A stretch of DNA of 64,000 bases from Vicia villosa (Eukaryota; Streptophyta; Magnoliopsida; Fabales; Fabaceae): positions 248,001-312,000 of the forward strand of contig NW_026705294.1 in the NCBI RefSeq assembly GCF_029867415.1. The letters run 5' to 3'. A program made the position numbers and the translations under genes. Numbering within the stretch: position 1 is the stretch's first letter; every line of letters starts with the position of its first letter. Positions 14,104 through 24,900 of the stretch are shown here, in pieces. The notes beneath the pieces were generated by a model. The model did no database searches. It had not been told where the DNA came from and worked only from the letters and a program-made list of their open reading frames with translations.

Positions 14104-16220
14104 GGTTATAGTGTGCTGTTGATTAATGAAGTTCTAGATATAGCAAAAAGAGAAAACAGATGGTGTATTGCTTTGAAGGTCAACTTCGAAAAAGCCTATG
14201 ACTGTGTCAGCTGGGGCTTCTTGCGTTTAATATTGATAAGAATGGGTTTTGGAAATAATTGGCTCAAGTGGATGGAAAGCTGCTTTTTTACAAGTTATAC
14301 TTCTATCATCATAAATGAAAGCACTACTAAGGATTTTAAGTTGGAAAAGGGCCTTCGACAAGGAGATCCAGTTTCCCCGTTTCTTTTCATGTTGGTTATG
14401 GAGGCTTTAGCGGGTTTAATGAGAAGGGCAGTGGAGATAGGAGATTACAAAGGCTTCAAGTGTAATGGAGTAGAAGAAGTTAATTTAGTATAATTTGCGA
14501 ACGATATAATCTTAGTAGGAGATGGAAATAGCGACAATTTCTGGACGATGAAGGCGATTCTCAAGGGGTTTGAACTAATGACGGGATTGAAGATCAATTT
14601 CTTAAAGAGCAAGTTGTATGGTATTAACGTAAGTGAATTTTTATGGAGGCGGGTTCTTGTTTCTTGAACTGTGACATAGATCATTTACCGTTTAAATACC
14701 TAGGTGTTAAGGTTGGAGATAGTCCTCGAAAAGTCTCAATATGGAAGGAGTTAATTAATCAAATTAAAGCTAGATTGGCTACTTGGAGAGGCAAGCATTT
14801 GAATATGGCGGGACAAGTGACGATGATAAATGCGGTACTGAATGCAATACCTATCTTCTCTTTATCTTTTTATAGAGCCCCAAACAAAGTGATCAACGAC
14901 ATTCGGAAAATTCAAAGCAATTTCCTTTGGCATAAAAGTGAAGGTAGCCGATCCATACATTTGGTTAGATGGAAATCAGTTTGCAATTCCAAGGAAAAGG
15001 AGGTCTTGGTATTAAGGATATTAAGATCCTTAATACGGCGTTGCTGCAAAAATGGAAGTGGCGTACTATCAAGGAGGAGGATGCGGTTTGGAGTAGATTG
15101 CTAAGAGGGAGATATAGGGTAGCAACATTAAAAGTCTTAATAGGGAACAAGTCGGTGTTAAGCAATAACGATTTGATGTGGTGGCGTGACATGGTCCAAT
15201 CGGGCTCCTCTAATGAAAATTGTAATAATCTTTTTACAGGTGCAGTTTCATCTAGAGTGAACAACGGTCGCGGTACTGCTTTTTGGCATTCAAAGTGGCT
15301 GGGAAACCAAGCCATAAAGGAAGTTTACACTGAGGCCTTCGCTGCTGCCACGAATCAGAATTGCAGTGTGGCAGACTTGATTTGTTAGAATGGACAAGAA
15401 TGGTATTGGAACATGAAGGCTTGTATGGAAGAAATCGATCCCTACTTTCATATGTTGACAGAAGTTGTTAAGGAATGGTCAGATAAGAATAATTTGTGCA
15501 GGGATGTTGATGATATTCACGACTGGCTGTTGTTGGAGGAAGGTGATTTTAGAGTAAAATCGTGTTATGACATGCTCCTTGAAGGGACAACTACTGCTAC
15601 CACATGTCAAGGGTATACGACAAGAGCTGTAGTGTCACTTTGGAAGGTCGAAGCTCCGCCCAAACTGAAATTCTTTGGCTGGAAATTTCTGCTCAATAGA
15701 ATAGCAACCAAAGACAACCTCATAAAGCGCTACATCACTTCTGTAAGTAATGATCCGTACTGTATTTTTTGTCAGACATACTTAGAAAATCTAGACCACC
15801 TTTTTGGATATTGTTCGTTTGCGGATTATGTTTGGCGTAGAGTAAGCATGTGATTAGACGTTCTTGAGGACATCACTATAGAGGAGTTTAAGTCTTACTT
15901 TCTCCATATTGAAAAGATAAAAAATGGTGTGATTAGGAAAGTAGAAGCAATAGTTTGGTTAGAGACTATTTGGAGTATATGGTTATCTGGAAATGAGTTC
16001 ATTTTTAACCAAGTTAAACCTTCTTTTGATGATTGTATGTCTGCTGTAGTTTTTAGATCTTGGATTTTGTTATCGTCTTGTTGTTCGATAGTACCGGGTC
16101 GTATTTACACTTGGAATACTCACCCTTCCCTTTGTTTTGGGTGATGAGGTTTTCCGCCTTGTAGTTTCGGTTGAGAAGCCTTTTTCTCTTTAATAGAAAT
16201 CTTGCCTATTAAAAAATAAA
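14104..16220 (+). mobile_element. 5'-truncated LINE with 14-bp target-site duplication
   Basis: The 14-base string TAAAAAATAAACAT occurs immediately before (14090-14103) and after (16221-16234) the insertion. The element begins inside ORF2 and ends in a short A-rich tail (about 16210-16220). This is the expected result of target-primed reverse transcription that stopped early. Confidence 0.85.
14110..16145 (+). pseudogene. LINE ORF2 3' half: reverse transcriptase and zf-RVT region
   Basis: The RT part shows INEVLDIAKRENRWCIALKV, NFEKAYDCVSW and [13 protein letters not shown]. The active-site box reads FANDIILVG where a functional enzyme has F/Y-A-D-D, and a TAA stop lies directly before it (about 14491). 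Downstream are the thumb-like region (FKYLGVKVG, NMAGQVTMINAVLN) and, after frame changes near 14640 and 15000 and a stop near 15388, a zinc-binding zf-RVT domain with CIFCQTYLENLDHLF and a final Cys. At least three disruptions make it inactive. Confidence 0.9.
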
Positions 16221-16234
16221 TAAAAAATAAACAT

Positions 16235-17375
16235 ATTAAATGCCTAGTATAAAAATACCTTCTCTATAAAGTGCAAATTAAAATCAACCTAACTAATAAT
16301 AACCAATTACAGTATATAAGAATATATTGCAATATTGAAACACCTTTCTCTTTTAATCTACAAATTGCATAGTGAATTATGATTTTCATTTGCGAGCCAT
16401 TCAATTTATAACATTCACATTAAATGTGGGGATGATTCACAATAAATAAATGCTTTCAGTTTCAGCTACTAAAATGACATTTTAGCACAGTAGAATAACA
16501 AGACGTGTTACCGCACAAGACTTAAAATTTGAGACAGTTAAATTGTTGCTAAATAAGGCCATATAAAAAAATATTTGTCACGGATAAAGCATTGCAAAAA
16601 TAGAACCCTATTGGTTTTCCTCCGCCAAATCGTGACTAACCTATCCATATCCTTTGAAAACTTAAGATTCCTGATTTTTGAGAAAACAGAACTTACTATA
16701 GACGGGCTGTCTTATGGAGTTGTTATTTTTCAATAAAATTATAACTGACTAAATCATAAATTCAGCTAAACTTGACTAAATACCATAATCATATCTAGTG
16801 GGAACAAAGAACAAGACTTCTTTATGGACTCTTTTCCTTTAGACCATGATTAAACATACATTGAAACACGAGATTTTGCAGAAAAAAATGCCTTGTTAGA
16901 ATATAATTACCATGTATATATAGCCTCATCAAGCTTGCTACAGATGCAATCTCAACTCATTAAGATTAGGACAACAATCACAGCCACACTGTTCAATAAA
17001 TGGCATCTCATTTTCACCTTTCATTCTATTACGTTTTAAATCAAGTCTTCATGCATTTTAGATTTTTAAATATGTCTTTTTATTTTTTATTTTTTTTTAT
17101 CACAGATTTTTAAATATGTATTTATGCTCTTCTGTTGTGAACTATACTACGCTTAATATTTGTTAAAAACATTGTCAACCAACCCAATAAGGAATTTGAT
17201 TTTGGGAAGATTGTCGAGAAAAGATTCATCTATAGATCTAGAGTTAGAATAAATACAAATCAAAACAGATTCAATTTATTCAAACATTGTCAAACTGTTA
17301 TGGCCAATACATAATCACTCAACAAACAATCAAATCTAAGTCATGAGAAGAAAATTTACTTTCAAAAATACCAAA
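16235..17375. other. Duplicated F-box downstream segment (unit A)
   Basis: Similar blocks, in the same order, lie downstream of the F-box gene at 18375-18918. Examples are the CAGTATATAAGAATA block at about 16313 versus 18379, the AGCCTCATCAAGCTTGC block at about 16922 versus 18513, and the block at about 17215 versus 18645. This is the 3' flank of an F-box gene duplicated in tandem and since diverged. No gene of its own. Confidence 0.7.
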
Positions 17376-17530
17376 CCAAACTTTCAACATATTTCTTGGA
17401 ATTGAACTGCCAAGATTCATTGATTCTTTTTGCTATATTATATCTCCAATTATAATTAGTGAATCATCTCACTCCGGAGTTCGTCTATCAATAATAATGT
17501 TTCATTCTTCTCCAAAAGGCAAATGGCAAC
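17376..17530 (-). pseudogene. F-box gene 3'-terminal fragment
   Basis: This minus-strand stretch is clearly similar to the last ~160 bases of the intact F-box gene at 18919-20010, including the end of the coding region and the bases around its stop. Homology stops abruptly near 17530, where a CCGCA-rich MITE relative begins, so the rest of this gene copy is gone. It is the remnant of a tandem duplicate. Confidence 0.8.
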
Positions 17531-17938
17531 AACGGTGTCAGGCCGCAATTGCAGTGACATTGCAAATCACAATAAAAACCGCATCATAACACTGCATCGG
17601 CCGCATTAAACCGCATCAGACCACAAGAGATTATGCAATGCTCGCAAAAATTATTTGTTCTATCTTCTATTTTAATTATATAGTAGATTTAAGATATATT
17701 TTAAAAAGGATTAGTGGTATTCAAAAGAGTGACGAATTGTTAATGAGATATATATGAAAATTTTGGGAGAAAATGGAAGAAATGTGAAATCAAAAATAAA
17801 TAATAAAATATAATATTTTATGTTCATCAATATGAATTTACGCCGCAACGACCGCATTCCACATTGCAACAACCACAATAGTCGCAACCGAAATGACTGC
17901 AACCGCATCTGCAGTCGCAACCGCAATTTAAAACCATG
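17531..17938. mobile_element. hAT-type MITE, left end missing
   Basis: The right end CCGCAATTTAAAACCATG matches the terminal repeat of the complete copy at 13293-13788, and internal CCGCA-rich and AT-rich blocks align with it. The left terminal repeat is absent; the sequence joins directly to an F-box gene remnant, so a deletion or rearrangement removed that end and the missing part of the gene. Confidence 0.75.
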
Positions 17939-18918
17939 TGTTGGCCTAAGGTCGTTAACAAGGACCTTTTTTTTTTTGTCTTTATTCATGATCTCGGAAG
18001 CGGTTCTGAACCGGAGCTTTGGCATTTGATGGTTGAAGAGAAACTCTGCAGAGTTATCCGAACTGAAAGGGTATGTAATATGTTGTCATTATTCTCTCGT
18101 AAGATCACATTTATTTTATAGAGAATATCATCAAACTTTGAAGTTTTTGAAGAATATGTTGCCTATAATGATAAATGCAACTAATTGTCACTTGTTCTTT
18201 AATTGGTTTATATGCAAACAGAGATATTTCAATAACAATAATGAAACCACAAAATTAATCCAAGAATTTGTGTATGATCTGATCCATCAAGTCATATAGA
18301 AAAAAGAGATTCATATCAAAACGAATAGTATCAAAGCTCAATCAAGCGTGAAGTTATTAAGTTCAATAACTAAGCAATTACAGTATGTAAGAATATTGAA
18401 ACACCTATCTGTTTTCATCTACGAATTGCATACTGATTTATGGCATTCACATTAGATTAGTGCTTGCTTGAAGCGACAAAAACTAACATTTTAACACCCT
18501 AGAGTAGCATGTATAGCCTCAACAAGCTTGCTACAGAGGCAACCCCAACTCATTAATATTAGAAAAATAATCACAGCCACACTGTTGTGAACTATACTAT
18601 ATGGCCAACCCAATAAGGAAATTGTTTTTGGGAAGATTGTCAAAGAAGATTCATCTATAGATCTAGGAGTTAAAATAAATATAAATCAAAACAGATTCAG
18701 TTTATATAAAGATTGTCAAACTGTTATAGCCAATACATAATCACTCAACACTACAATCTAATCATAGCAATCATAAGGAAAAAAGATTCATTGATTCAAA
18801 GATTGTCAAAAAGGTTTACAATACAATCAAATCAAAGTCATCATAAGAAAATGATTACACAACATATATTAATATCCAAATTCAAAAAAAGTAAATAAAT
18901 CATGTACGAACCTTACTT
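17939..18918. other. 3' flank of the F-box gene (unit B)
   Basis: No gene. From about 18375 it parallels unit A at 16235-17375. The bases next to the F-box stop form a GTAAGG donor on the minus strand (18911-18916), so part of this stretch may be a 3'UTR intron and terminal exon. Confidence 0.5.
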
Positions 18919-20010
18919 TCAACGATACCAAACCAAACTTTCAACATAATTCTTGAAATGAAACCACCAAGATTGATTGATTCTTTTAACTCTGTTATCT
19001 CTCCAATTATAGAGAATGATCTGAAGTTGATATGCGTCTGTCAATAACAGTGTATCATTCTTCTCCAAAAGGCATAGTGGCAACAAATTATGGCGGAATT
19101 TATTAAATGGATCATCAATTTGAAGATTATTACGATAACTAATTTTAAGGAATTGAGTCCAAGAGTCTTCCACTCCAAATTCCTTCATTTGCCATAAAAC
19201 AAAATGAGTTTTATTGAAATCATGAGAAAAACAAAGACAATCCTTTAAAACAAATAGATTTGGTCTAATAAATGACACTTCTTCAAACCCCTTTGGAGGC
19301 AACAATTGAGTGTGTGTCTCGGTGCCTAAATCAAAGGAAATAATCACAATTTTCTCACTGATGTAATTGTGATTTGCCAACCAAACGAAGCTACTACTCA
19401 AATGCACAACATTCATTCTGTAATCATGATCATGGGGAGAATTTTGAATATTTCTCCAAACATTATGGCCCAAACTCAAAACTCTTACCTGTGTCGTATC
19501 AGAAATGAAATAGACCACCTTATAAGTATCGGTTGAATCATCATAACCGAATGTCAAATTAGGATAATATTGGTAATTATGTTCTATAGAATACCCTACT
19601 TTTTCTGATATTGTTCTTGTAGCAGGATTCCAAAAACGAAGACACATCTCTTTATGGCCATCGAAGTAAGAAAGATCTAACAAACATATCAATCCATTGC
19701 AAGAACCAATTATAGAGTTGCAGTCCTTATCTTTCAATTGATGGTAAGGATCATAGAAACGACGGACAATGATTGGAGGGTTTTCCATCAAACAAAACGC
19801 TGCCTCATCCTCAACAAAGAAATAAGATACAAGTGTGAGGTTCAGATTACACGCAGATCGTTTAAGGTGTCGTTTGACAAAGATGGGATCAGAGATGAGT
19901 GACTTCCATGACTTACTGACACATCTCAGTTGCAAGAGTGATTTGACAGGAAGAAAGGAAAGCACTTCGGCAACAAGTTCTTCCGGGAGAAATACCGTCG
20001 ACAGCGACAT
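18919..20010 (-). CDS. F-box/FBA-type protein, intact (363 aa)
   Basis: F-box proteins of this class are the substrate-binding subunits of SCF ubiquitin ligases: the N-terminal F-box contacts SKP1/ASK and the C-terminal FBA/kelch-like region selects the target. Residues about 6-50 form the F-box (LPEELVAEVLSFLPVKSLLQ, then LRCVSKSWKSLISDP). The remainder has FBA hallmarks: GSCNGLICL, the RFWNPATRTIS motif, TFGYDDSTDTYKVV, and a late ENDTLLLTD-like motif (EKNDTLLLTD). Length is normal for the family and the frame is uninterrupted. It is the most divergent member of this cluster and the only intact one on the minus strand. The substrate cannot be inferred. A GT donor lies just after the stop, as in the paralogues. 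Confidence 0.92.
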   Translation of the reverse strand: MSLSTVFLPEELVAEVLSFLPVKSLLQLRCVSKSWKSLISDPIFVKRHLKRSACNLNLTLVSYFFVEDEAAFCLMENPPIIVRRFYDPYHQLKDKDCNSIIGSCNGLICLLDLSYFDGHKEMCLRFWNPATRTISEKVGYSIEHNYQYYPNLTFGYDDSTDTYKVVYFISDTTQVRVLSLGHNVWRNIQNSPHDHDYRMNVVHLSSSFVWLANHNYISEKIVIISFDLGTETHTQLLPPKGFEEVSFIRPNLFVLKDCLCFSHDFNKTHFVLWQMKEFGVEDSWTQFLKISYRNNLQIDDPFNKFRHNLLPLCLLEKNDTLLLTDAYQLQIILYNWRDNRVKRINQSWWFHFKNYVESLVWYR

Positions 20011-20140
20011 CTTGGGAGATCGGATATTTATGTGAGAGTATAGAAAATTTGGAGCTAAGTGGAACCCTAATCACACACAGGAAAACAAAATGGTTTCAAA
20101 AATCAAAAGTGTAGAACTCGTGGAAGGCTTTATTTTGTTT

Positions 20141-20150
20141 CTCTATTTAT
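20141..20150 (-). promoter_or_regulatory. Candidate TATA box for the minus-strand F-box gene
   Basis: On the minus strand this reads ATAAATAGAG, a plant TATA-like element about 130 bases upstream of the start codon at 20010, which would leave a 5'UTR of roughly 100 bases. Pattern match only. Confidence 0.4.
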
Positions 20151-20308
20151 GCTTAATTTTAGGTATAGAATATTATTTATGCTTAATTTTAATTCTCTAA
20201 TTTAACTTTTTTTTTTTATGTTTTTGAACTCAAAATTAATAATTTATTTATTTCTTAATAATATTTTACTATATATGTTCCACACAAATTCTTATATAAT
20301 ATTTTCTT

Positions 20309-21064
20309 ATGTTTCACAATGACACGGTTGTAAAAAAAAGACATTTTTTTTGGAGGCTTTTGCTACACAGAATTCCTACTAAAGATCAACGAATTCACAA
20401 ACAGGGAATTTTGACGAATCAAACTGAGTTGCGCGTCTTTCGTGATTTGGAACCTGAAACGTTGTCGCATCTTTTACGGCAATGTATGTACTTGAATAGA
20501 ATTTGGAACAAGGTCTTTGAGTGGATTGGTACCCCGAAGAAATTATCGCTTGCTGAGTTTGTGGATCTCTCGTCCCATTGGGATAAGGTGAAGTGTGCTT
20601 CCCGCATAGCTACTATGGAGGTAATTTGTCTGGTCCATTTGGCTCGTCTGTAACGCTATTATTTTTAAGGGAGGGGCTTTTATATTCAAATATGTTTTGT
20701 CGGCTATCGTGTGGAGGTCATGGATATGGGTTTGTTCTAATTGTAAAAAAGCCGAATTATGTAATTTTTACTATTGGAACACTCTACCTCTCCTCTATTT
20801 TAGGAAGTAGAGGTTTTTCGTCTTGTTTTTCCGTTGGTTGGAGTATCACTTATACTCCCTTTAATAATATCATTGCTTATTCAAAAAATAATAATACATT
20901 ATCCCTTTGCTCCTTTTGTAAAAAAGTCGATCTTTATAATTTTTATTATTGAAATACTTTACATCTTCTTTGTTTCAGGTAGCAGAGGTTTTCCGTTTAG
21001 TTGTTGTGGTTAGACTATCCCTATACTCCCATTAATAATATCTCTGCCCATTAAAAAAATAAAC
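20309..21064 (+). mobile_element. LINE 3' end with doubled 3'UTR
   Basis: From about 20309 to 20653 the plus strand encodes a zf-RVT segment (FFWRLLLHRIPTKDQRIHKQ, LSHLLRQCMYLNRIWNKV). The Cys pair normally written CxxC appears as RVFR, so zinc binding is lost. A LINE 3' tail then occurs twice, at about 20740-20892 and 20926-21063; each has the AGAGGTTTT and ACTCCC-TTAATAATATC landmarks and ends in A-rich sequence after 'cattgcttatt' or 'ctgcccatt'. This suggests a second 3'-end insertion or a tandem duplication. Confidence 0.75.
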
Positions 21065-21379
21065 ATTATTAAATTCAAATTTAAAATATGTATATTTCTC
21101 ATAAACCCTTATATGATATTTTCTTACGTTTAACAATGACACATTTTTAATAAATAATTACATTATCAAATTAAAATGTAAGAGTTTGATATATGCAAAA
21201 ATAATGTGAAATTAAAATAATGGAAATTAAATCTATAATTAACAATATCATGTATTAGTTTTTTTCTATTACGCAATTATATGTTTCTTTCATCGTATTT
21301 TTGTGTAAAAAAGGTCTGAGAACCCTTAGTTCTCTTGTTTATAATATCCTGTTTACACAACAAAATGTTTCTTTCATTT
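21065..21379. other. AT-rich spacer between LINE pieces
   Basis: No gene. The stretch at about 21086-21150 resembles 20272-20332 on the other side of the preceding LINE, as if it were a long, diverged target-site duplication. Confidence 0.4.
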
Positions 21380-21960
21380 AGAAATCAGAAATATATGTAC
21401 TCAATAATTCTTTATCTGTTCTTGTTAATGGTAGTTCCACTAGGGAATTTGAAGCTTCTAGAGGTTTAAGACAAGGTGATCCCGTTTCTCCTTTCCTTTT
21501 CCTTTTGGTAGCGGAAGGCTTTGCGGGTTTATTTTGGATGATACTATGCTAAATGGAGAAGTCACTTAGAATAATTTGTGGACCATTAAAGCTATTCTTA
21601 GAGTTTTTGAATTGGTGTCTTGTTTGCGCGGGTTAATCTTGCTAAAAGTAAGCTTTATGGTCTTAATCTTGATACCAACTTTTTCCATGCGACGAGGACT
21701 TTTTTATCTTGTGGGATTACTTTCTCCCTTTTGTGTTTCTTGGTCTTCCGGTTGGGATCAATCTTAGAAGGAGAGACTCTAGGGTGCCCATTATCTCGAA
21801 GATTAGAAGAAGATTAGCGGTGTGGCATAATAGGTTGCTTTCTATTGGTGGAAGGGTAACTCTCTTGAACTTAATCTTATCAAATATTCCTATTTTCTTC
21901 TTCTCTTTCTATAAGGCTCTTAAGGTTGTTATCAAAGAAATTATCAAGATACAACATAAT
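21380..21960 (+). pseudogene. LINE reverse-transcriptase fragment
   Basis: The plus strand shows [22 protein letters not shown], then a jump to DDTML and later NLWTIKAIL, so part of the RT around the FADD box has been deleted. Frame changes precede the thumb-like stretch (GLPVGINLRRRDSRVPI, RLLSIGGRVTLLNLILSNIP, FYKALK). It ends abruptly at 21960 where an LTR beginning TGTTAGACGC starts. This is a dead fragment, distinct from the neighbouring LINE tail. Confidence 0.8.
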
Positions 21961-22610
21961 TGTTAGACGCTTGGCTTACGTATCTAGAGGGGGGTGAATA
22001 GATACTTCAGAGTTTATTGCGGTTTTCTTAAAAATTTAGGTGAAAGCATTTAGGAATCGACTTGCGTCTACTCCGAACCGCTACGGAAAGGATCGGATAT
22101 GCTTTAAACATACAAACTGATTAGGATGTGAAGATGAAAATACTTTCAGAGAATCAACAAATTATGATAAGAGAAATTGTTTTAATGTTTAACTTGAATA
22201 AGCTTGTTTCCAATGAATTTGATTGATGAAAGTAAGCAATAGGCAATGATCTATACTATGGCGTATGGATAATTTTCAAAGTAAGCAATATATCAAACAC
22301 GTGGTGTATAATAACCAAATTGAGTTATGGATCAATGTGTGGTGACTTGTGATGTGTTTGCAGATTTTATCACACAAGTTTAACACTTTGATTTGTTAAT
22401 CAATTTGCGATTTTAATCAGAAATAAGCACAACGTAAACGAAAAGATAAATGCGATAATGAACACGATATTTGTTCAGTAAGTTCATCGACCGTCCTCGC
22501 TACGACTACATCTGCCCCCAATTCCAAACGGGAATTGGGATGTCTTTCATTATTAATTGAAAAATGTTTATACAAAAAGATAACAAAGCAATAACGATAA
22601 ACCGAATATT
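21961..22610 (-). mobile_element. Sirevirus-type copia LTR fragment
   Basis: Starts with TGTTAGACGCTTGGCTTACG and the GAGGGGGGTGAATAG word, matching the LTR end at 40878. It follows that LTR through the CGACTTGCGTCTA and TCGTCCTCGCTACGACTAC landmarks before switching near 22610 to a different LTR family. Orientation is inferred from the complete relative at 40878-42370, whose element reads on the minus strand. No adjoining internal region is present. Confidence 0.75.
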
Positions 22611-23003
22611 TGAACTTATGCTTGTGTTTGAATATTGTTATGTTATTGTATTTGATTTGATGTTTGGATATATGTGTTGAGGGCTATGAGGCCAAATGTT
22701 GAATTCATATGATATATATATATATATATATATGAGTTGCTTATGTTATATAGTTTGGTAGATGAATATAGTATAGGACATATTCATTGAAATTTCTTGG
22801 TGTTTATTCTTCCGCGTGTGATATGCATTATTAATGAAAACATGAAGTTTCAAATTTTGTTATGAAATGATCAGGTGCATGTTTGTATATTTACTTTAGG
22901 TTTTCATTGCGGTGAATACAACATGTGACGCCCTTTTGCTTATGCATTTTAATTACTCTGTGAATAATTGTTATATTTTGGGGTTTAGAAAAGGGGTGTT
23001 ACA
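22611..23003 (-). mobile_element. Gypsy-type LTR fragment (TGTAACACCC family)
   Basis: Its right edge, read on the minus strand, is TGTAACACCCCTTTTCTAAA, a common plant LTR start also seen at 52149 on the plus strand. The left part matches 49721-49830. It is truncated on the left at the Sirevirus LTR fragment and abuts an Ogre-type LTR on the right. A short (TA)n lies at about 22710-22733. Confidence 0.65.
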
Positions 23004-24649
23004 AACATCAATACTTGCTTTCTTCAAAATCTCTCTTTTTTGCACACTTTTCAAAAGTTCTTGGAATGAAGGAGGCTATTCTTCAATCTAGAACTTAAAC
23101 ATTGAAAGTGAGTGCTCTAACATCTCAAGGAGGTTGAGTGGAAGTAATCCAGACCTTCATTGGAGCTTTGTAGCAGTTGGAGCACCATAATCACTTTCAA
23201 CTTAGAGCATATGCAAGTGGAGTCGAGTTGAGCAATTCAGAATGTGTCAAACTAACAAACTAATTGGAGTGCATCAACAGCTTCCTTAGGGTGTAAGGAC
23301 AAAGGAAGTTATCCAGATGCCTGCAACACATCTGTAAGTGCAGAATCAGCATCTTCCATTTTCACTTGGAGCTTGAGCAACTGGAGTTGAGTTGGGCAAT
23401 TAAGGGTCATCCAAGGTGAAATAAAGGTCCCTTTAGCATCCCTGAGGTACAAGAAAGCTTTTGCAATCATCAAATCATTGCTAGGAGTCCTCTACCATAG
23501 CCATCGACCTGCAGTTTCAGAGGTAGGTTCTCAAACTCTAACTCTATAATTCTTGCATCTATCTTGTTATAACCCAATACCAATTTGTCCAACATCACGA
23601 GAGGATTAAAAACCCTCTATCATCATTCATTTATTCATCATATTTGTCATTTAATTTTAGTTTTAGGGTTTTAGCGTTCTTCGTGTTCATATTAATATTA
23701 TTGAGTTACACTTATAATAAATGAATTCCGAGAATACCATCGTGTTCCTTGTTAAAAACCGAGTGAAAATCATGTTTGGTTCATTCCATTTGGTGGAGAA
23801 ACGAGTGAGATAGAAACTCAAAAATCTTCAAGCTCGAGGTTGAAGATGAAGATGGTGGCGCCAAGTTTGAATTTCAAAAACGAGGGTATAATATAATTGG
23901 TTCAAGGCATTTTCTTGAAAAGCCACGCGCGTGGTCCATTTGGTTGTTGTTTTGAGTGTTGACCTCAAGGTCACGAGTTTAAGTCCCGATGGGACTAAAC
24001 CCTCTTTTTTAACACTATTTTCTTTCAAATTTTTTACCAACTTCACTCAATTATTTCACCAATCAAAATTAATCTTTTTCACTTGATTTTTCACACACTT
24101 CTCATATTACCTATTTTATGAATACAAAAAAAAATCACAAAAATATTATTTATTTGACATTTTTTATTAGGTTTAAAATGATGTATTTTTAAGTATTTTT
24201 AATACTTTTAAAATATGTTTTCCTTTTGATTTTCAAAGCCTAATCTTTATAAATATTTTGTGAATAAACTCTAATTATTTAGGTCCTAACACTACGCCAA
24301 ATTTGTCTTTTAGCAACACCCCTACGAGAGCGTTTTTAGGGAAAAGCGCTGCTATAGGTTTCGCTAAAAACAAAACTAAAAATCAAGGGAAAAAAGCGCT
24401 GCTATAGGGGACCCTACAAAAGCGCTGGTATAGGGGAGGATATGAAAGCGCTTTACAAAAGCGCTGCTATAGGGAAGGATATGAAGCGCTTTTTAAAGCG
24501 CTGCTATAGGGATAGGCTTCGAAAGCGCTTTTATCCTAAAAAGCGCTGGTATAGGCCTAGCTACGAAGGCGCTTTTAAAAAGCGTTGTCATAGCCTTTTT
24601 AACATTAAAATTTTAAAAAAAAAAATTATACTAAACGCATTTGCCCTCA

Positions 24650-24900
24650 CAAATCCCTAGTTCCCTCTTTCTCTCTTGCCATCGTATTCCTTCCAAGAAA
24701 CTCAGAAAACTCAGAAAAATTCGCAGTCGTCATATTGCCATCGTTGCCATCCATTTGCACGACCATTTCACTTCTGTTATTCTTCGTCTCGTCACCCCTC
24801 TGCGTGACCACTCCTTCTCTTGCTGCAACCACTACTTCTCTTGCTACGCGACAACTACTTCTCGCCCAAAAAATGCCGCCGTAGAAACCATATAGCAGGT
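24650..24900 (+). other. Exon-like segment inside the CACTA element
   Basis: This stretch is clearly less AT-rich than the rest of the element, has pyrimidine-rich 5'UTR character and ends near CAG|GTATTAG, a good plant splice donor. Translations give no recognisable protein. It may be a captured host 5' exon or the first untranslated exon of the original transposase gene. Confidence 0.35.

Noticed and set aside
23915..24003. Possible tRNA gene
   Set aside because: The B-box-like GAGTTTAAGTCC and A-box-like words are degraded and no cloverleaf can be built. It is the homologue of the LTR module at 2288-2364.
24442..24660. Arg/Lys-rich frame RCYRDRLRKRFYPKKRW
   Set aside because: It translates the AAAGCGCT sub-terminal array of the CACTA element, not a gene.
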